A stretch of 64,000 nucleotides of DNA, from assembly GCF_030817595.1 (NCBI RefSeq), contig NZ_JAUSZN010000001.1, forward strand, positions 5,754,001 through 5,818,000, read 5' to 3'. The DNA comes from Neobacillus niacini (lineage in GTDB: Bacteria; Bacillota; Bacilli; Bacillales; Cytobacillaceae). The position numbers and the translations under genes are program-made. Positions 29,621 to 38,403 of this stretch are shown here, in pieces. Position 1 is the first letter of the stretch; every line of letters starts with the position of its first letter. The notes beneath the pieces were generated by a model, which ran no database searches, had not been told where the DNA came from, and was given only the letters and a program-made list of their open reading frames with translations.

Positions 29621-30493
29621 TTGGCAGAAATCATCTTCCGAAGCAAGATGGATGCGAAGAGATGTTATGATCACTTGCTGAAGTGCTTACGGTATCATCC
29701 AAATAATGAAGATATTCTTCTTTTAGAAGATCGACATATAGTAAAAATTTCGGAAAGCATTGTAAGGTTTGGAGAGGTCAAAGAAGCATTCTATGAATTT
29801 ATAATAAAAATTAAACGCGATGACTGGTTTAGAGCTATTTTACAAGAGCAGTATTTCTTTGAGGATTCAGAAGAGCAGGAGCATATTATCGAGATTATAT
29901 ATTCTGTTCTTGAAGGTCAGCGTGAGGACCTGGCTGTTTTCATTAAGGAAAATGCGGAAGAACCCAAAATTAGAGAAGCAGTGGAGGAAATCTTTCAGGA
30001 CCATGTTTCCTTTTCATTCGACTCCTTTTTTAAATTTCGATTGCGCCCTTATTTGAAATTGCTAGAGAGTTACGTAGAAATATCAATTGATGAATATAAA
30101 ATGGAACAAGAATATCAAATGTTTATTCAAACTTTAAGGGATTTTTTAGCGAGCCGTGATTCTAAAATGGAAACACTGCACCTTTTGTTTGATGAGGAAA
30201 TCACATTCTTTGATGAGCAGTTTGTAGAAATAAAAAGGGGCGAGCTGATGAAAATGATTGACCGGAAGCTTTTATTTAATCATCCGGTTTATGTAGATTC
30301 TGCTTCGATTGCACCTTTATTATCCATTGCACCAAAGAACATCCACCTCTATACAAAGAATCCTGAGGAACCGCTTGTCAGGACCATTAAAAACATTTTT
30401 GAAGAAAGAGTATTGATAAAGTCATACAAAGGTTTGCGTCATACAAAAGAATGGATTCAGCAGAATAACTCCGCAAAAGAAAACGGTGCTTGA
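29621..30493 (+). CDS. ytxC: YtxC-like sporulation protein
   Basis: 290 aa, no membrane segment. TTG start at 29621 (MAEIIFRSKMDAKRC) with AAAGGGGGG 6 nt upstream. Acidic, mostly helical sequence with the family core FDSFFKFRLRPYLKLLESYVEISIDEYKMEQEYQ around residue 130-165. YtxC-like proteins are restricted to spore formers and annotated as putative sporulation proteins; no biochemical function is known. Position before thrS as in B. subtilis. Confidence 0.82.
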   Translation: MAEIIFRSKMDAKRCYDHLLKCLRYHPNNEDILLLEDRHIVKISESIVRFGEVKEAFYEFIIKIKRDDWFRAILQEQYFFEDSEEQEHIIEIIYSVLEGQREDLAVFIKENAEEPKIREAVEEIFQDHVSFSFDSFFKFRLRPYLKLLESYVEISIDEYKMEQEYQMFIQTLRDFLASRDSKMETLHLLFDEEITFFDEQFVEIKRGELMKMIDRKLLFNHPVYVDSASIAPLLSIAPKNIHLYTKNPEEPLVRTIKNIFEERVLIKSYKGLRHTKEWIQQNNSAKENGA

Positions 30494-30524
30494 AAAATAT
30501 TGAAAAAATTGTATGCTTGGTGTA

Positions 30525-30553
30525 TTGATTTTTAAAATTAGAATCATTATAAT
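30525..30553 (+). promoter_or_regulatory. Sigma-A promoter of the thrS leader
   Basis: TTGATT (30525-30530), 17-nt spacer, TATAAT (30548-30553). Transcription from here would include both intergenic repeats and the T-box before thrS. Confidence 0.72.
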
Positions 30554-30571
30554 ACAGTACATAGTCAGAAA

Positions 30572-30687
30572 TGCTGAAGCGCCTTGTCCAGCCCCGACAA
30601 GCATAAGACAAGCGCTGACAGAAGGCGCTTTTTGCCTTCCGAAGCGATTGGCTTATGTCTCGAGGGGCTAGGCGCTGAAGCTAGACA
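30572..30687 (-). repeat. Hairpin-forming intergenic repeat, family R1, copy 1 (inverted)
   Basis: On the minus strand it begins TGTCTAGCTTCAGCGCCT and ends GACAAGGCGCTTCAGCA; it is strongly self-complementary, with GCTTGTCTTATG pairing CATAAGCC-type segments. Two further copies lie at 30986-31109 and 44341-44458 in plus orientation. This is a widespread palindromic intergenic element of Bacillaceae as I recall. It sits between the thrS promoter and its T-box. Confidence 0.8.
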
Positions 30688-30714
30688 TCAATATATCAAG
30701 CAAAAGTAATGATA

Positions 30715-30963
30715 AGGACAACAGTATTTATTCACGGTTACCAGAGAGGGAGGACTCAGGCTGAAAGCCTCCTAGCACGGATTGAATGCTTACCACCTTT
30801 AAACTTCAGCGGTGAACGCTTCTTTGAAGTGAGTAATCGTCTGACGGGAAACAGCCCGTTACCCTGTCCTAAAGTCATTTTTAAGGTTATTTTTTAAAAA
30901 TGAAAAATTGGGTGGAACCACGTGTTTATTAAACTCGTCCCTTTTCCAGGGACGGGTTTTTTT
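30715..30963 (+). promoter_or_regulatory. T-box leader of thrS
   Basis: Stem I has AGAGAGGGAGG and GGCTGAAAGCC; the likely specifier is the threonine codon ACC (30792-30794) in GAATGCTTACCACC. The T-box core GGGTGGAACCACG lies at 30910-30922 and the attenuator CTCGTCCCT/AGGGACGGG plus T run at 30934-30963. Uncharged tRNA-Thr binding favours the antiterminator and thrS expression. Confidence 0.92.
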
Positions 30964-30985
30964 ATTTTTAAAAAAATTCGAGAAT

Positions 30986-31109
30986 TGTCTAGCTGCAGCG
31001 CCTGGGGGCTCGGGGTCATAAGCCAATCCGTCAAGAAGGTCAAAGGGCGACCTTCTCGCCGGCTCGTCTTATGCCTGTCGCCCCTGGGCAAGGCGCTTCC
31101 GCTTTTCTC
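30986..31109 (+). repeat. Hairpin-forming intergenic repeat, family R1, copy 2
   Basis: Begins TGTCTAGCTGCAGCGCCTGG and ends AGGCGCTTCCGCTTTTCTC. Same family as 30572-30687 but in opposite orientation, and placed between the T-box attenuator and the thrS ribosome site, ending only 3 nt before AAGGAGGAG. Confidence 0.82.
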
Positions 31110-31125
31110 ACAAGGAGGAGTTACC

Positions 31126-33063
31126 ATGTCAGACGTTGTTAAGATTTCGTTTCCAGATGGAGCAGTAAAGGAGTTCCCTCGTGGAACAACAACAGAAGAT
31201 ATTGCTGCTTCCATCAGCCCGGGACTGAAGAAAAAAGCAATCGCTGGGAAATGGAACGGTCAATTATTTGATCTTCGCCGTCCAATCGTAGAAGACGGTT
31301 CAATAGAAATTGTTGTACCAGAATCAAAAGAAGCTTTGGAAATTTTGCGTCATAGTACAGCTCACTTAATGGCTCAAGCGATTAAAAGATTGTATGGCAA
31401 AGAAGTAAATCTTGGTGTAGGTCCAGTAATCGAAGGTGGATTCTATTATGACATCGACCTAGAAGAATCAATTACGCCAGAGGACCTTCCTAGAATTGAA
31501 AAAGAAATGGCAAAAATCGTTAATGAAAATATTGAGATTGTTCGTAAGGAAGTCAGCCGTGCCGAAGCGGTGCAGTTCTTCAAAGCTGAAGGTGACCCTT
31601 ACAAGCTTGAACTAATTGAAGCGATTCCTGATGATGAGCAAGTTACAATCTATGAGCAGGGTGACTTTGCTGACCTTTGCCGTGGTGTTCATGTTCCTTC
31701 AACTGGAAAAATTAAAGAGTTTAAATTGTTGAGCATTGCTGGAGCTTACTGGCGCGGTGACAGCAAAAACAAAATGCTACAGCGTATTTACGGCACTGCT
31801 TTCTTCAAGAAAGAGGATTTGAAAGAACACCTTCGCTTACTTGAAGAAGCGAAAGAACGTGACCATCGAAAAATTGGAAAAGAGTTAAACCTATTTACAA
31901 GCTCTCAATTAGTTGGACAAGGGCTGCCATTATGGCTTCCAAAAGGTGCAACAATCCGCCGAGTGGTTGAAAGATATATCGTGGATAAAGAGCAGCGTCT
32001 TGGCTATGACCATGTTTATACTCCAATCATGGGAAGCGTCGATTTATACAAAACTTCCGGTCATTGGGATCATTACCAGGAAGATATGTTCCCGGTAATG
32101 GACATGGATAATGAGCAATTGGTTCTTCGTCCAATGAACTGCCCGCACCATATGATGGTGTACAAAAATGCGATCCACAGCTATCGTGAACTTCCAATCC
32201 GGATTGCTGAGCTTGGAACAATGCACCGTTATGAAATGTCTGGTGCATTATCAGGACTACAGCGTGTTCGTGGAATGACTTTAAATGATGCTCATATATT
32301 TGTGCGACCAGACCAAATCAAAGATGAATTTAAGCGGGTTGTCAATCTTGTGTTAGAAGTATACAAAGATTTCAACATTAATGATTATTCCTTCCGTTTA
32401 TCCTACCGTGATCCACAAGATACTGAAAAGTATTTCGATGATGATGCAATGTGGGAAAAAGCGCAAAGTATGCTGAAGGAAGCAATGGATGACCTTGGTC
32501 TTGATTATTATGAAGCAGAAGGAGAAGCAGCTTTCTACGGTCCTAAACTGGATGTTCAAGTGAAAACAGCTTTAGGAAAAGAAGAAACACTTTCTACAGT
32601 ACAATTGGATTTCTTGCTTCCTGAACGTTTTGATCTAAATTATGTTGGGGAAGATGGCAAGCAGCACCGCCCAGTGGTTATCCACCGTGGAGTCGTTTCA
32701 ACAATGGAACGCTTTATCGCATTCCTAATTGAAGAGTACAAAGGGGCATTCCCAACTTGGCTGGCACCAGTACAGGTCCAAGTCATTCCAGTTTCACCTG
32801 ATGTACATTTTGATTTTGCGAAGCAGGTACAGGAGCAGCTTCAAAACCAAGGCTTCCGCGTTGAATTAGACGCGCGTAATGAAAAAATCGGCTACAAAAT
32901 CCGTGAAGCCCAAATGCAAAAAATCCCATATATGCTCGTTGTCGGCGACAAAGAAGTAGAAGAAAATGCCGTAAACGTCCGCAAATACGGCGAACAAAAA
33001 TCAGAAACAAAGCCATTTGACCAGTTCCTTGAGTTGTTACTGGCAGAGGTTAAAAGAGGATAA
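31126..33063 (+). CDS. thrS: Threonyl-tRNA synthetase
   Basis: 645 aa from ATG 31126 (AAGGAGGAG upstream; [12 protein letters not shown]). The open frame back to 30922 runs through the repeat and attenuator and is not coding. N-terminal TGS domain (residues ~1-62), editing domain with [15 protein letters not shown] near residue 73, class II catalytic core with the zinc-ligand segment [10 protein letters not shown] near residue 337 and motif 3 arginine region, then a C-terminal anticodon-binding domain ([20 protein letters not shown] onward). Controlled by the T-box above. Confidence 0.96.
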   Translation: MSDVVKISFPDGAVKEFPRGTTTEDIAASISPGLKKKAIAGKWNGQLFDLRRPIVEDGSIEIVVPESKEALEILRHSTAHLMAQAIKRLYGKEVNLGVGPVIEGGFYYDIDLEESITPEDLPRIEKEMAKIVNENIEIVRKEVSRAEAVQFFKAEGDPYKLELIEAIPDDEQVTIYEQGDFADLCRGVHVPSTGKIKEFKLLSIAGAYWRGDSKNKMLQRIYGTAFFKKEDLKEHLRLLEEAKERDHRKIGKELNLFTSSQLVGQGLPLWLPKGATIRRVVERYIVDKEQRLGYDHVYTPIMGSVDLYKTSGHWDHYQEDMFPVMDMDNEQLVLRPMNCPHHMMVYKNAIHSYRELPIRIAELGTMHRYEMSGALSGLQRVRGMTLNDAHIFVRPDQIKDEFKRVVNLVLEVYKDFNINDYSFRLSYRDPQDTEKYFDDDAMWEKAQSMLKEAMDDLGLDYYEAEGEAAFYGPKLDVQVKTALGKEETLSTVQLDFLLPERFDLNYVGEDGKQHRPVVIHRGVVSTMERFIAFLIEEYKGAFPTWLAPVQVQVIPVSPDVHFDFAKQVQEQLQNQGFRVELDARNEKIGYKIREAQMQKIPYMLVVGDKEVEENAVNVRKYGEQKSETKPFDQFLELLLAEVKRG

Positions 33064-33072
33064 TAAATGATC

Positions 33073-33100
33073 AAAGGGAGGTTTTCTCCCTTTGTTTTTT
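33073..33100 (+). terminator. Terminator after thrS
   Basis: AAAGGGAG-GTTTT-CTCCCTTT then TGTTTTTTT. Confidence 0.88.
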
Positions 33101-33176
33101 TGAAAAGAAAAAATTTCTATTGAATAATTTTTCGTTTCTTGGTAGAATAAATTTCGTTGTCATAGGAAATGCATGT

Positions 33177-33206
33177 TTGACATTACGTCTTTGTTTATGT
33201 TATAGT
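33177..33206 (+). promoter_or_regulatory. Sigma-A promoter of infC-rpmI-rplT
   Basis: TTGACA (33177-33182), 18-nt spacer, TATAGT (33201-33206) with an extended TG three bases upstream. A strong promoter, as expected for ribosomal genes. Confidence 0.8.
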
Positions 33207-33214
33207 AACTAAGG

Positions 33215-33360
33215 AAAATTGAATACTAGTTTTGGGAAAAGAAGAAGCACCCGCTTCTCACCTGATTGACGCACTTGGCAGTTGGCAGGTTTTACGTGAA
33301 CTATTTAGTTTATTTACTTTTGTTTCGTAAAGTGTGGGTGTATTCATCCGCACTTTTTTA
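33215..33360 (+). promoter_or_regulatory. L20-type autoregulatory leader of infC operon
   Basis: In the known Bacillus system, ribosomal protein L20 binds this leader and promotes termination. Here AAGAAGCACCCGCTTCTCACCTG and GGCAGGTTTTA are followed by an attenuator stem AAGTGTGGGTG/CATCCGCACTT (33330-33355) and a T run. The resemblance to the B. subtilis leader, including CACTTTTTTATTTGTG, is close from memory. Confidence 0.8.
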
Positions 33361-33465
33361 TTTGTGTAAAACAAAGAATCTAAAGTTGTTCATTACTTGC
33401 CGATGCAACAAACGTCAGATCTTGACCCAATGTTGTATTCGTGAAAACCTTGGAGGTGGCTAATT

Positions 33466-33981
33466 ATTAGCAAAGACATGTTGTTAAATGAGGGTATTCG
33501 CGCTCGCGAAGTTCGTCTAATTGACCAAAACGGCGAACAATTAGGTATTAAAACCAAATTTGAAGCGTTGGAGATTGCCGGACGAGTAAATCTTGATTTG
33601 GTACTAGTTGCACCAAATGCGAAACCTCCGGTAGCCCGAATTATGGACTATGGCAAATTCAAATTCGAGAATCAGAAGAAAGAAAAAGAAGCTCGAAAGA
33701 ATCAAAAGATTATCGTTACAAAAGAAGTTCGTCTCAGCCCAACAATTGATGAGCATGACTTTAATACAAAACTTCGCAATGCGATTAAGTTTTTGGAAAA
33801 AGGCGACAAGGTAAAAGCTTCTATCCGCTTCAAGGGCCGGGCGATTACCCATAAAGAAATCGGTCAACGTGTATTAGACCGTTTTGCTACAGAGTGCAAG
33901 GAAGTGGCAACAATCGAATCTCATCCAAAAATGGATGGACGAAGCATGTTCCTAGTTCTAGCACCTAAAACTGAAAAGTAA
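33466..33981 (+). CDS. infC: Translation initiation factor IF-3 (ATT start)
   Basis: The first ATG (33478) is 18 nt from the ribosome site GGAGGTGG (33452-33459), whereas ATT 33466 is 6 nt away and gives [17 protein letters not shown], matching the Bacillus IF-3 N-terminus. A rare AUU start is the established autoregulatory feature of infC: IF-3 rejects it when abundant. 171 aa; N-domain, lysine-rich linker ([11 protein letters not shown] near residue 75) and C-domain ([14 protein letters not shown]). Confidence 0.93.
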   Translation: MSKDMLLNEGIRAREVRLIDQNGEQLGIKTKFEALEIAGRVNLDLVLVAPNAKPPVARIMDYGKFKFENQKKEKEARKNQKIIVTKEVRLSPTIDEHDFNTKLRNAIKFLEKGDKVKASIRFKGRAITHKEIGQRVLDRFATECKEVATIESHPKMDGRSMFLVLAPKTEK

Positions 33982-33998
33982 TAAGGAGGACTATCCCA

Positions 33999-34199
33999 AT
34001 GCCAAAAATGAAAACTCACCGTGGCGCTGCAAAGCGTTTCAAGAAGACTGGTTCTGGTAAACTGAAGCGTTCACACGCTTATACTAGCCACTTATTTGCA
34101 AACAAATCTACAAAGGCTAAGCGTAAGCTTCGCAAAGCGTCTCTTGTTTCTAAGGGCGATTTCAAACGTATCCGTTTCTTATTAACAAATCTTAAGTAA
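33999..34199 (+). CDS. rpmI: 50S ribosomal protein L35
   Basis: 66 aa, highly basic: [20 protein letters not shown] at the N-terminus is the L35 signature. AAGGAGGAC ribosome site; 17 nt after infC, in the conserved infC-rpmI-rplT order. Confidence 0.97.
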   Translation: MPKMKTHRGAAKRFKKTGSGKLKRSHAYTSHLFANKSTKAKRKLRKASLVSKGDFKRIRFLLTNLK

Positions 34200-34232
34200 T
34201 CTCGATCGATTGATATATAGGAGGGAAATTCA

Positions 34233-34592
34233 ATGCCACGTGTAAAAGGCGGTACTGTAACGCGTAAGCGTCGTAAAAAAGTTATTAAATTAGCAAAAGG
34301 TTATTATGGTTCAAAACATACATTATATAAAGTAGCTAACCAACAGGTTATGAAATCTTTAATGTATGCATTCCGCGATCGTCGCCAGAAGAAGCGCGAC
34401 TTCCGCAAACTTTGGATTACTCGTATCAACGCAGCAGCTCGTATGAACGGTCTTTCTTACAGCCGTTTAATGCATGGCTTAAAGCTTGCTGGTATCGAAG
34501 TAAACCGCAAAATGCTTGCTGAATTAGCAGTAAGCGATGCAGCAGCATTCACTGAATTAGCAAATGTTGCAAAACAACAACAAGCGAAATAA
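34233..34592 (+). CDS. rplT: 50S ribosomal protein L20
   Basis: 119 aa, [21 protein letters not shown]-terminus and [20 protein letters not shown] core. L20 is both an early-assembly 23S-binding protein and the repressor acting on the leader of this operon. AGGAGGG ribosome site; terminator follows. Confidence 0.97.
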   Translation: MPRVKGGTVTRKRRKKVIKLAKGYYGSKHTLYKVANQQVMKSLMYAFRDRRQKKRDFRKLWITRINAAARMNGLSYSRLMHGLKLAGIEVNRKMLAELAVSDAAAFTELANVAKQQQAK

Positions 34593-34604
34593 TTTTACGA
34601 TAGA

Positions 34605-34634
34605 AGCCATTCTCATAACGAGGATGGCTTTTTC
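34605..34634 (+). terminator. Terminator after rplT
   Basis: AGCCATTCTC-ATAAC-GAGGATGGCT plus T run. Confidence 0.87.
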
Positions 34635-34652
34635 TATAAGGGAGACGGGGAA

Positions 34653-34916
34653 ATGAGTACCATTCTAGGTGTGTATATCATTATGAACCTTATTGGTTTG
34701 TTTGTGATGAAAATAGATAAAGACCGTGCAAAAAATCATCAATACCGCATCAGCGAAAAAACCTTATGGCTAGTTGCTTTATTTGGGGGAGCGGTTGGTA
34801 CAACAGCAGGAATGCAGCTCTTTCGTCATAAGACGAAGCATGTAAACTTTAAAATTGGCTTTCCTATCCTTGCAGCAGCGGAAGTCATCCTTTTAAGCTA
34901 TTTTTTCACGTTGTAG
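34653..34916 (+). CDS. ysdA: DUF1294 membrane protein YsdA
   Basis: 87 aa with three hydrophobic segments; the DUF1294 pattern MKIDKDRAKNHQYRISEKTL and LVALFGGAVGTTAGMQLFRHKTKH is complete. AAGGGAGACGGGG upstream of ATG 34653. Function unknown; conserved next to rplT in Bacillus. Confidence 0.85.
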   Translation: MSTILGVYIIMNLIGLFVMKIDKDRAKNHQYRISEKTLWLVALFGGAVGTTAGMQLFRHKTKHVNFKIGFPILAAAEVILLSYFFTL

Positions 34917-34984
34917 ACATAACAGCATGACCCTATCTATATGCTGTAATTAACAATCAAGATAACACCTAGGGGGCATGTTAC

Positions 34985-35572
34985 ATGAATGAGGACTTGT
35001 CTTTGCTGTTAATCATGGTGGAAGCTGGCGGCATTATGGCTCCGCTTGCTTTCGTTGTATTTCATTTGCTTAGATCTTTCTTATTTATTCCTGTATCAGT
35101 TGTCGTCGTTGCAGGTGGGGTTCTGTTTGGAACTTTATGGGGAACTATTTATTCGGTTATTGGTTTAATGGGAGTTAGCGTCTTTTTCTATGTTTTTATT
35201 GATAGGATGCCAAGAACCCAGGAGCGCATTATAAAAATAAAAAATCGCTGGTTCGGTGAATATCGGAATCTAACCGTTGGTCAAATCGCTATTTTAAGAC
35301 TTATTCCATTTGTACATTACCATCTATTAAGCTTTTGTTTAAAACAAAGAAAACCTAAATTTAAAGAGTATATGAGGGCTTCTTTAGTAACGAATATTCC
35401 AATCGCCCTTTTTTTTACAATCTTTGGAGAGTATATCAGCACTTTTACCCCTTCTGTTATTGGAATGATTCTTATCGGTTTAACTTGTCTTGTTTATCTG
35501 TTGAGAGAGAAACAAAATGTAATTAAATGGAGGGACTTCTTTAAAAGAAAAACAGAAAAAGCCGCTGGCTAG
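34985..35572 (+). CDS. TVP38/TMEM64 (VTT-domain) family membrane protein
   Basis: 195 aa, four or five hydrophobic segments. LRSFLFIPVSVVVVAGGVLFGTLWGTIYS (residues ~28-58) is the family's proline/glycine re-entrant motif, and RLIPFVHYHLLSF near residue 112 is its second half. Known VTT proteins (DedA, TMEM41) are linked to lipid scrambling or polyprenyl-phosphate recycling. Resembles YtxB of B. subtilis, but the location differs, so I give no symbol. ATG 34985 has AGGGGGCATG upstream. Confidence 0.75.
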   Translation: MNEDLSLLLIMVEAGGIMAPLAFVVFHLLRSFLFIPVSVVVVAGGVLFGTLWGTIYSVIGLMGVSVFFYVFIDRMPRTQERIIKIKNRWFGEYRNLTVGQIAILRLIPFVHYHLLSFCLKQRKPKFKEYMRASLVTNIPIALFFTIFGEYISTFTPSVIGMILIGLTCLVYLLREKQNVIKWRDFFKRKTEKAAG

Positions 35573-35589
35573 GCGGCTTATTTTTTTTG
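35559..35589. terminator. Bidirectional terminator between convergent genes
   Basis: AAGCCGC / GCGGCTT stem overlapping the stop of the VTT gene, with A and T runs on either side serving both strands. Confidence 0.78.
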
Positions 35590-35961
35590 ATACAAAAATT
35601 CATGTATCGGACTTTTCCAGTTGATTTGTGCTAATGGATATTTTTCGTGAATCTTTTTTTCGATGAAATAAAAGTCTTCCTTAGCCATTCCTTGAATGGA
35701 GGTTGTATGCTCCGGTGAAAGCGAAATAGAAACAACATCTATACTGTTTTTCGTGGCACCTAAGTATTTTTCACCCGTAAAAACGGCCCCATTGTAGGTA
35801 AGCTGAAAATTCTTAATTACCTCATCATTATCTAACAGTAAAAAGCGTTTGTGTTTTCGGGCTGCTTCTATTTTACGGGTTGGTTTGAGGAGGAATTTAA
35901 TCGTCCCAAATATCAAGAAGATGAACAAGAAAACTAACAGTAAGCGCAGCAGCCAAACCAT
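35578..35961 (-). CDS. ysdB: YsdB-like small membrane-anchored protein
   Basis: 127 aa: one N-terminal transmembrane helix (residues ~3-25), then a soluble domain containing KFLLKPTRKIEAARKHKRF and LTYNGAVFTGEKYLG. B. subtilis YsdB belongs to the sigma-W regulon, and it occupies the same place between ysdA and ysdC. Start ATG at 35959-35961; GGAGGCATTACC lies upstream on the minus strand. Function unknown. Confidence 0.72.
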   Translation of the reverse strand: MVWLLRLLLVFLFIFLIFGTIKFLLKPTRKIEAARKHKRFLLLDNDEVIKNFQLTYNGAVFTGEKYLGATKNSIDVVSISLSPEHTTSIQGMAKEDFYFIEKKIHEKYPLAQINWKSPIHEFLYQKK

Positions 35962-36059
35962 GGTAATGCCTCCTGACCTTTTTCATACTATACGAATTGT
36001 AATGAGAAAAGTTTCATTCTCCCCACAGTTTGATATAATTTTGCTTAGGGAGTGATAAA

Positions 36060-36551
36060 ATGCAACTGGAAAAACTATTTAGAATGCAACGTGGTTTGGA
36101 TCAGCATATTGAAGAAAAACATGGATTGCAGAATGAAGATTTATTCGATAGAAAGGTTTTGGCATTGCTGGTAGAACTCGGAGAATTAGCTAATGAAACG
36201 CGCTGTTTCAAGTTTTGGAGTATCAAGCCATCATCGGAAAAAAGTGTTGTTTTAGAGGAGTATGTTGATGGAATTCATTTCATATTATCGTTAGGAATTG
36301 AATGTGGATTTCAAAACCTAGATTACACACTTGATATCGAACCAACAGCAGCGAGCACAACAGAACAATTTCTTTTAATTTATCAACTAGTAAATAAATT
36401 TAGGGACACAAAAAGCGAATCTGAATTCAAAACCCTGCTACAATCTTATTTACAGCTTGGTACCCTGCTTGGAATATCCTATGAGGAAATGGAAAAAGCA
36501 TATTTTACAAAAAATGAAGTAAATTATCAAAGACAGCAGAATAACTATTAG
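36060..36551 (+). CDS. Dimeric dUTPase-family pyrophosphatase
   Basis: 163 aa, all-alpha. LFRMQRGLDQHIEEKHGL, ALLVELGELANETRCFKFWS and EEYVDGIHFILSLGIE carry the ExxE...ExxD metal-binding layout of the dimeric dUTPase/MazG-like superfamily. It would hydrolyse dUTP or a related nucleotide to keep uracil out of DNA. ATG 36060 follows GGGAGTG. Stands between ysdB (divergent) and ysdC. Confidence 0.82.
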   Translation: MQLEKLFRMQRGLDQHIEEKHGLQNEDLFDRKVLALLVELGELANETRCFKFWSIKPSSEKSVVLEEYVDGIHFILSLGIECGFQNLDYTLDIEPTAASTTEQFLLIYQLVNKFRDTKSESEFKTLLQSYLQLGTLLGISYEEMEKAYFTKNEVNYQRQQNNY

Positions 36552-36614
36552 CTGTAGATATACATTGTTTTCTGTATAATAAATTTCGAACATACATAAA
36601 AAGGGGGCGAAGCA

Positions 36615-37700
36615 ATGGCTAAAATGGATGAAACCTTGACCATGTTTAAGGAACTGACAGATGCCAATGGCATTCCCGGAAACGAGCGGGAAGTTCGCGA
36701 AGTAATGAGAAAGTACATAGCACCATATGCGGATGAAGTCACAACTGATGGACTTGGCAGTTTAATTGCCAAGAAGGTCGGAAAAGAAGGCGGCCCGAGG
36801 ATTATCGTGGCAGGCCACTTAGACGAAGTTGGCTTTATGGTAACTCAGATTGATGATAAGGGTTTCCTGCGTTTTCAAACAGTAGGAGGCTGGTGGTCAC
36901 AGGTCATGCTTGCACAGCGTGTGACGGTGGTAACCAATAAAGGTAATATCATCGGTGTCATCGGGTCAAAGCCGCCGCATATTTTACCCGCGGAAGCTCG
37001 TAAGAAACCGGTGGAAATAAAAGATATGTTTATTGATATCGGTGCATCTAGCCGTGAAGAAGCAATGGAATGGGGCGTCCTGCCAGGTGATATGGTCGTT
37101 CCATATTTCGAATTTACGGTTATGAATAATGAAAAATTGCTTTTAGCAAAAGCGTGGGATAACCGAATTGGATGCGCGATTGCAATTGATGTAATGAAGC
37201 AATTAAAAGGTACGGAGCATCCGAATGAGGTTTATGGTCTTGGAACAGTCCAGGAAGAAATCGGCTCTCGAGGCGCACGTACTTCCGCCGAAAAAATTAA
37301 TCCGGATATTGGTTTTGCAGTGGATGTTGGGATTGCTGGGGATACCCCTGGAATTTCTGAAAAAGAAGCAATGAGTAAGATGGGGAAAGGACCGCAAATC
37401 ATCCTATACGACGCAACCCTTGTAGCCCATAAAGGCTTGCGTGATATTATTATCAATGTGGCTGAAGAGTTAAATATCCCTTATCAATTTGATGTAATTC
37501 CTGGCGGTGGAACAGACGCAGGTCCGATTCATACTACACATAATGGTGTTCCTTCCATACCAATTACAATCGCAACACGTTATATTCATACACACGCTGC
37601 TATGCTCCATCGTGATGACTACGATAATGCAGTTAAGTTGATTGTTGAGGTTATCAAACGATTAGATCGAGAAACAGTTGATAAAATCACCTATGAATAA
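36615..37700 (+). CDS. ysdC: M42-family aminopeptidase YsdC
   Basis: 361 aa, dinuclear-metal M42 peptidase/endoglucanase-like fold. Metal and catalytic residues visible: [11 protein letters not shown] (His/Asp, near residue 68), AWDNRIG near 182, [11 protein letters not shown] near 212, the aspartate in [13 protein letters not shown] near 235, and [11 protein letters not shown] near 325. ATG 36615 has AAGGGGGCG upstream. Named from position and family; substrate unproven. Confidence 0.9.
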   Translation: MAKMDETLTMFKELTDANGIPGNEREVREVMRKYIAPYADEVTTDGLGSLIAKKVGKEGGPRIIVAGHLDEVGFMVTQIDDKGFLRFQTVGGWWSQVMLAQRVTVVTNKGNIIGVIGSKPPHILPAEARKKPVEIKDMFIDIGASSREEAMEWGVLPGDMVVPYFEFTVMNNEKLLLAKAWDNRIGCAIAIDVMKQLKGTEHPNEVYGLGTVQEEIGSRGARTSAEKINPDIGFAVDVGIAGDTPGISEKEAMSKMGKGPQIILYDATLVAHKGLRDIIINVAEELNIPYQFDVIPGGGTDAGPIHTTHNGVPSIPITIATRYIHTHAAMLHRDDYDNAVKLIVEVIKRLDRETVDKITYE

Positions 37701-37708
37701 AATGGATC

Positions 37709-37738
37709 AATCCTCGACACAGAGTCGGGGATTTTTTA
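37709..37738 (+). terminator. Terminator after ysdC
   Basis: AATCCTCGAC / GTCGGGGATT stem (one G-T pair) and six Ts. Confidence 0.87.
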
Positions 37739-37750
37739 ATTAATTGCAAT

Positions 37751-38040
37751 ACAGGCGGATGGCGAGAAATACTGGCGGATGGCGAGAAACACTGGCGGAT
37801 AGCGAGAAACACTGGCGGATAGCGAGAAACACTGGCGGATAGTGAGAAACACTGGCGGATAGCGAGAAACACTGGCGGATAGCGAGAAACACTGGCGGAT
37901 AGCGAGAAACACTGGCGGATGGCGAGAAACATTGGCGGATGGCGAGAAACACTGGCGGATAGCGAGAAACACTGGCGGATAGCGAGAAACACTGGCGGAT
38001 GGCGAGAAACATTGGCGGATGGCGAGAAACACTGGCGGAT
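37751..38040. repeat. Tandem array of a 20-bp unit, 14.5 copies
   Basis: Unit ACTGGCGGATAGCGAGAAAC repeated head to tail with no spacers. Variation is confined to a few positions: GATAGCG versus GATGGCG, ACTGG versus ATTGG, and one AGTGAG. The variants themselves recur (GGC, then ATT+GGC, at copies 9-10 and 13-14), indicating unequal duplication of 80-bp blocks. Because 20 is not a multiple of 3 and the unit lacks minus-strand stops, all three minus frames are open, which is a by-product rather than a gene. Confidence 0.95.
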
Positions 38041-38042
38041 AA

Positions 38043-38076
38043 GCATAAAAATAGCCGCCGATTTATATCGGCAGCT
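38043..38076 (-). terminator. Terminator of sspI
   Basis: On the minus strand AGCTGCCGA-TATAAA-TCGGCGGCT followed by ATTTTTATG. Confidence 0.8.
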
Positions 38077-38085
38077 TCATCTAAA

Positions 38086-38292
38086 TTATTTTAATCCACT
38101 TTCAAGCGTTGCGAGCATTTCTTTCTTTTCTTCCTCAGAAGAATTTTTCCAAATGACTTCAAATAAAACTCCTAAGCCTGGTAGCATTTTTTCTTCTCCA
38201 TTTTGGATGGCATCAACGATTGTATCTTCTAATTCGTCTTGTGAGTTACCAGCAACATTGTGGATAATGGCATTTCGTAAATTTAAGTTCAT
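38086..38292 (-). CDS. sspI: Small acid-soluble spore protein I
   Basis: 68 aa, [20 protein letters not shown] at the N-terminus with [20 protein letters not shown] in the middle, very close to B. subtilis SspI. It is a minor spore-core protein made in the forespore. AAGGAGTGA ribosome site on the minus strand. A CATATTA element about 40 nt upstream resembles a sigma-G -10 box, but the -35 is unclear. Confidence 0.93.
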   Translation of the reverse strand: MNLNLRNAIIHNVAGNSQDELEDTIVDAIQNGEEKMLPGLGVLFEVIWKNSSEEEKKEMLATLESGLK

Positions 38293-38403
38293 ATGAATTC
38301 ACTCCTTATTTATCCTGTATTACTCTAATATGTTTTCTAATTTTAGTTTTATTATGTATTTTTTTTGGGATATAATGAGAAAAAACACTGAAGGAGCACA
38401 AAC

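Noticed and set aside
30922-31125. 68-codon N-terminal extension of ThrS
   Set aside because: It would translate the T-box attenuator and the R1 repeat; AAGGAGGAG and the conserved N-terminus place the start at 31126.
37751-38040. CRISPR array
   Set aside because: Pure 20-bp tandem repeat without spacers.
37687-38046. Overlapping minus-strand reading frames of 90-119 codons across the 20-bp array
   Set aside because: They arise because the 20-bp unit has no minus-strand stop in any frame; no ribosome site, the same low-complexity peptide in all frames, and they cross the ysdC terminator.
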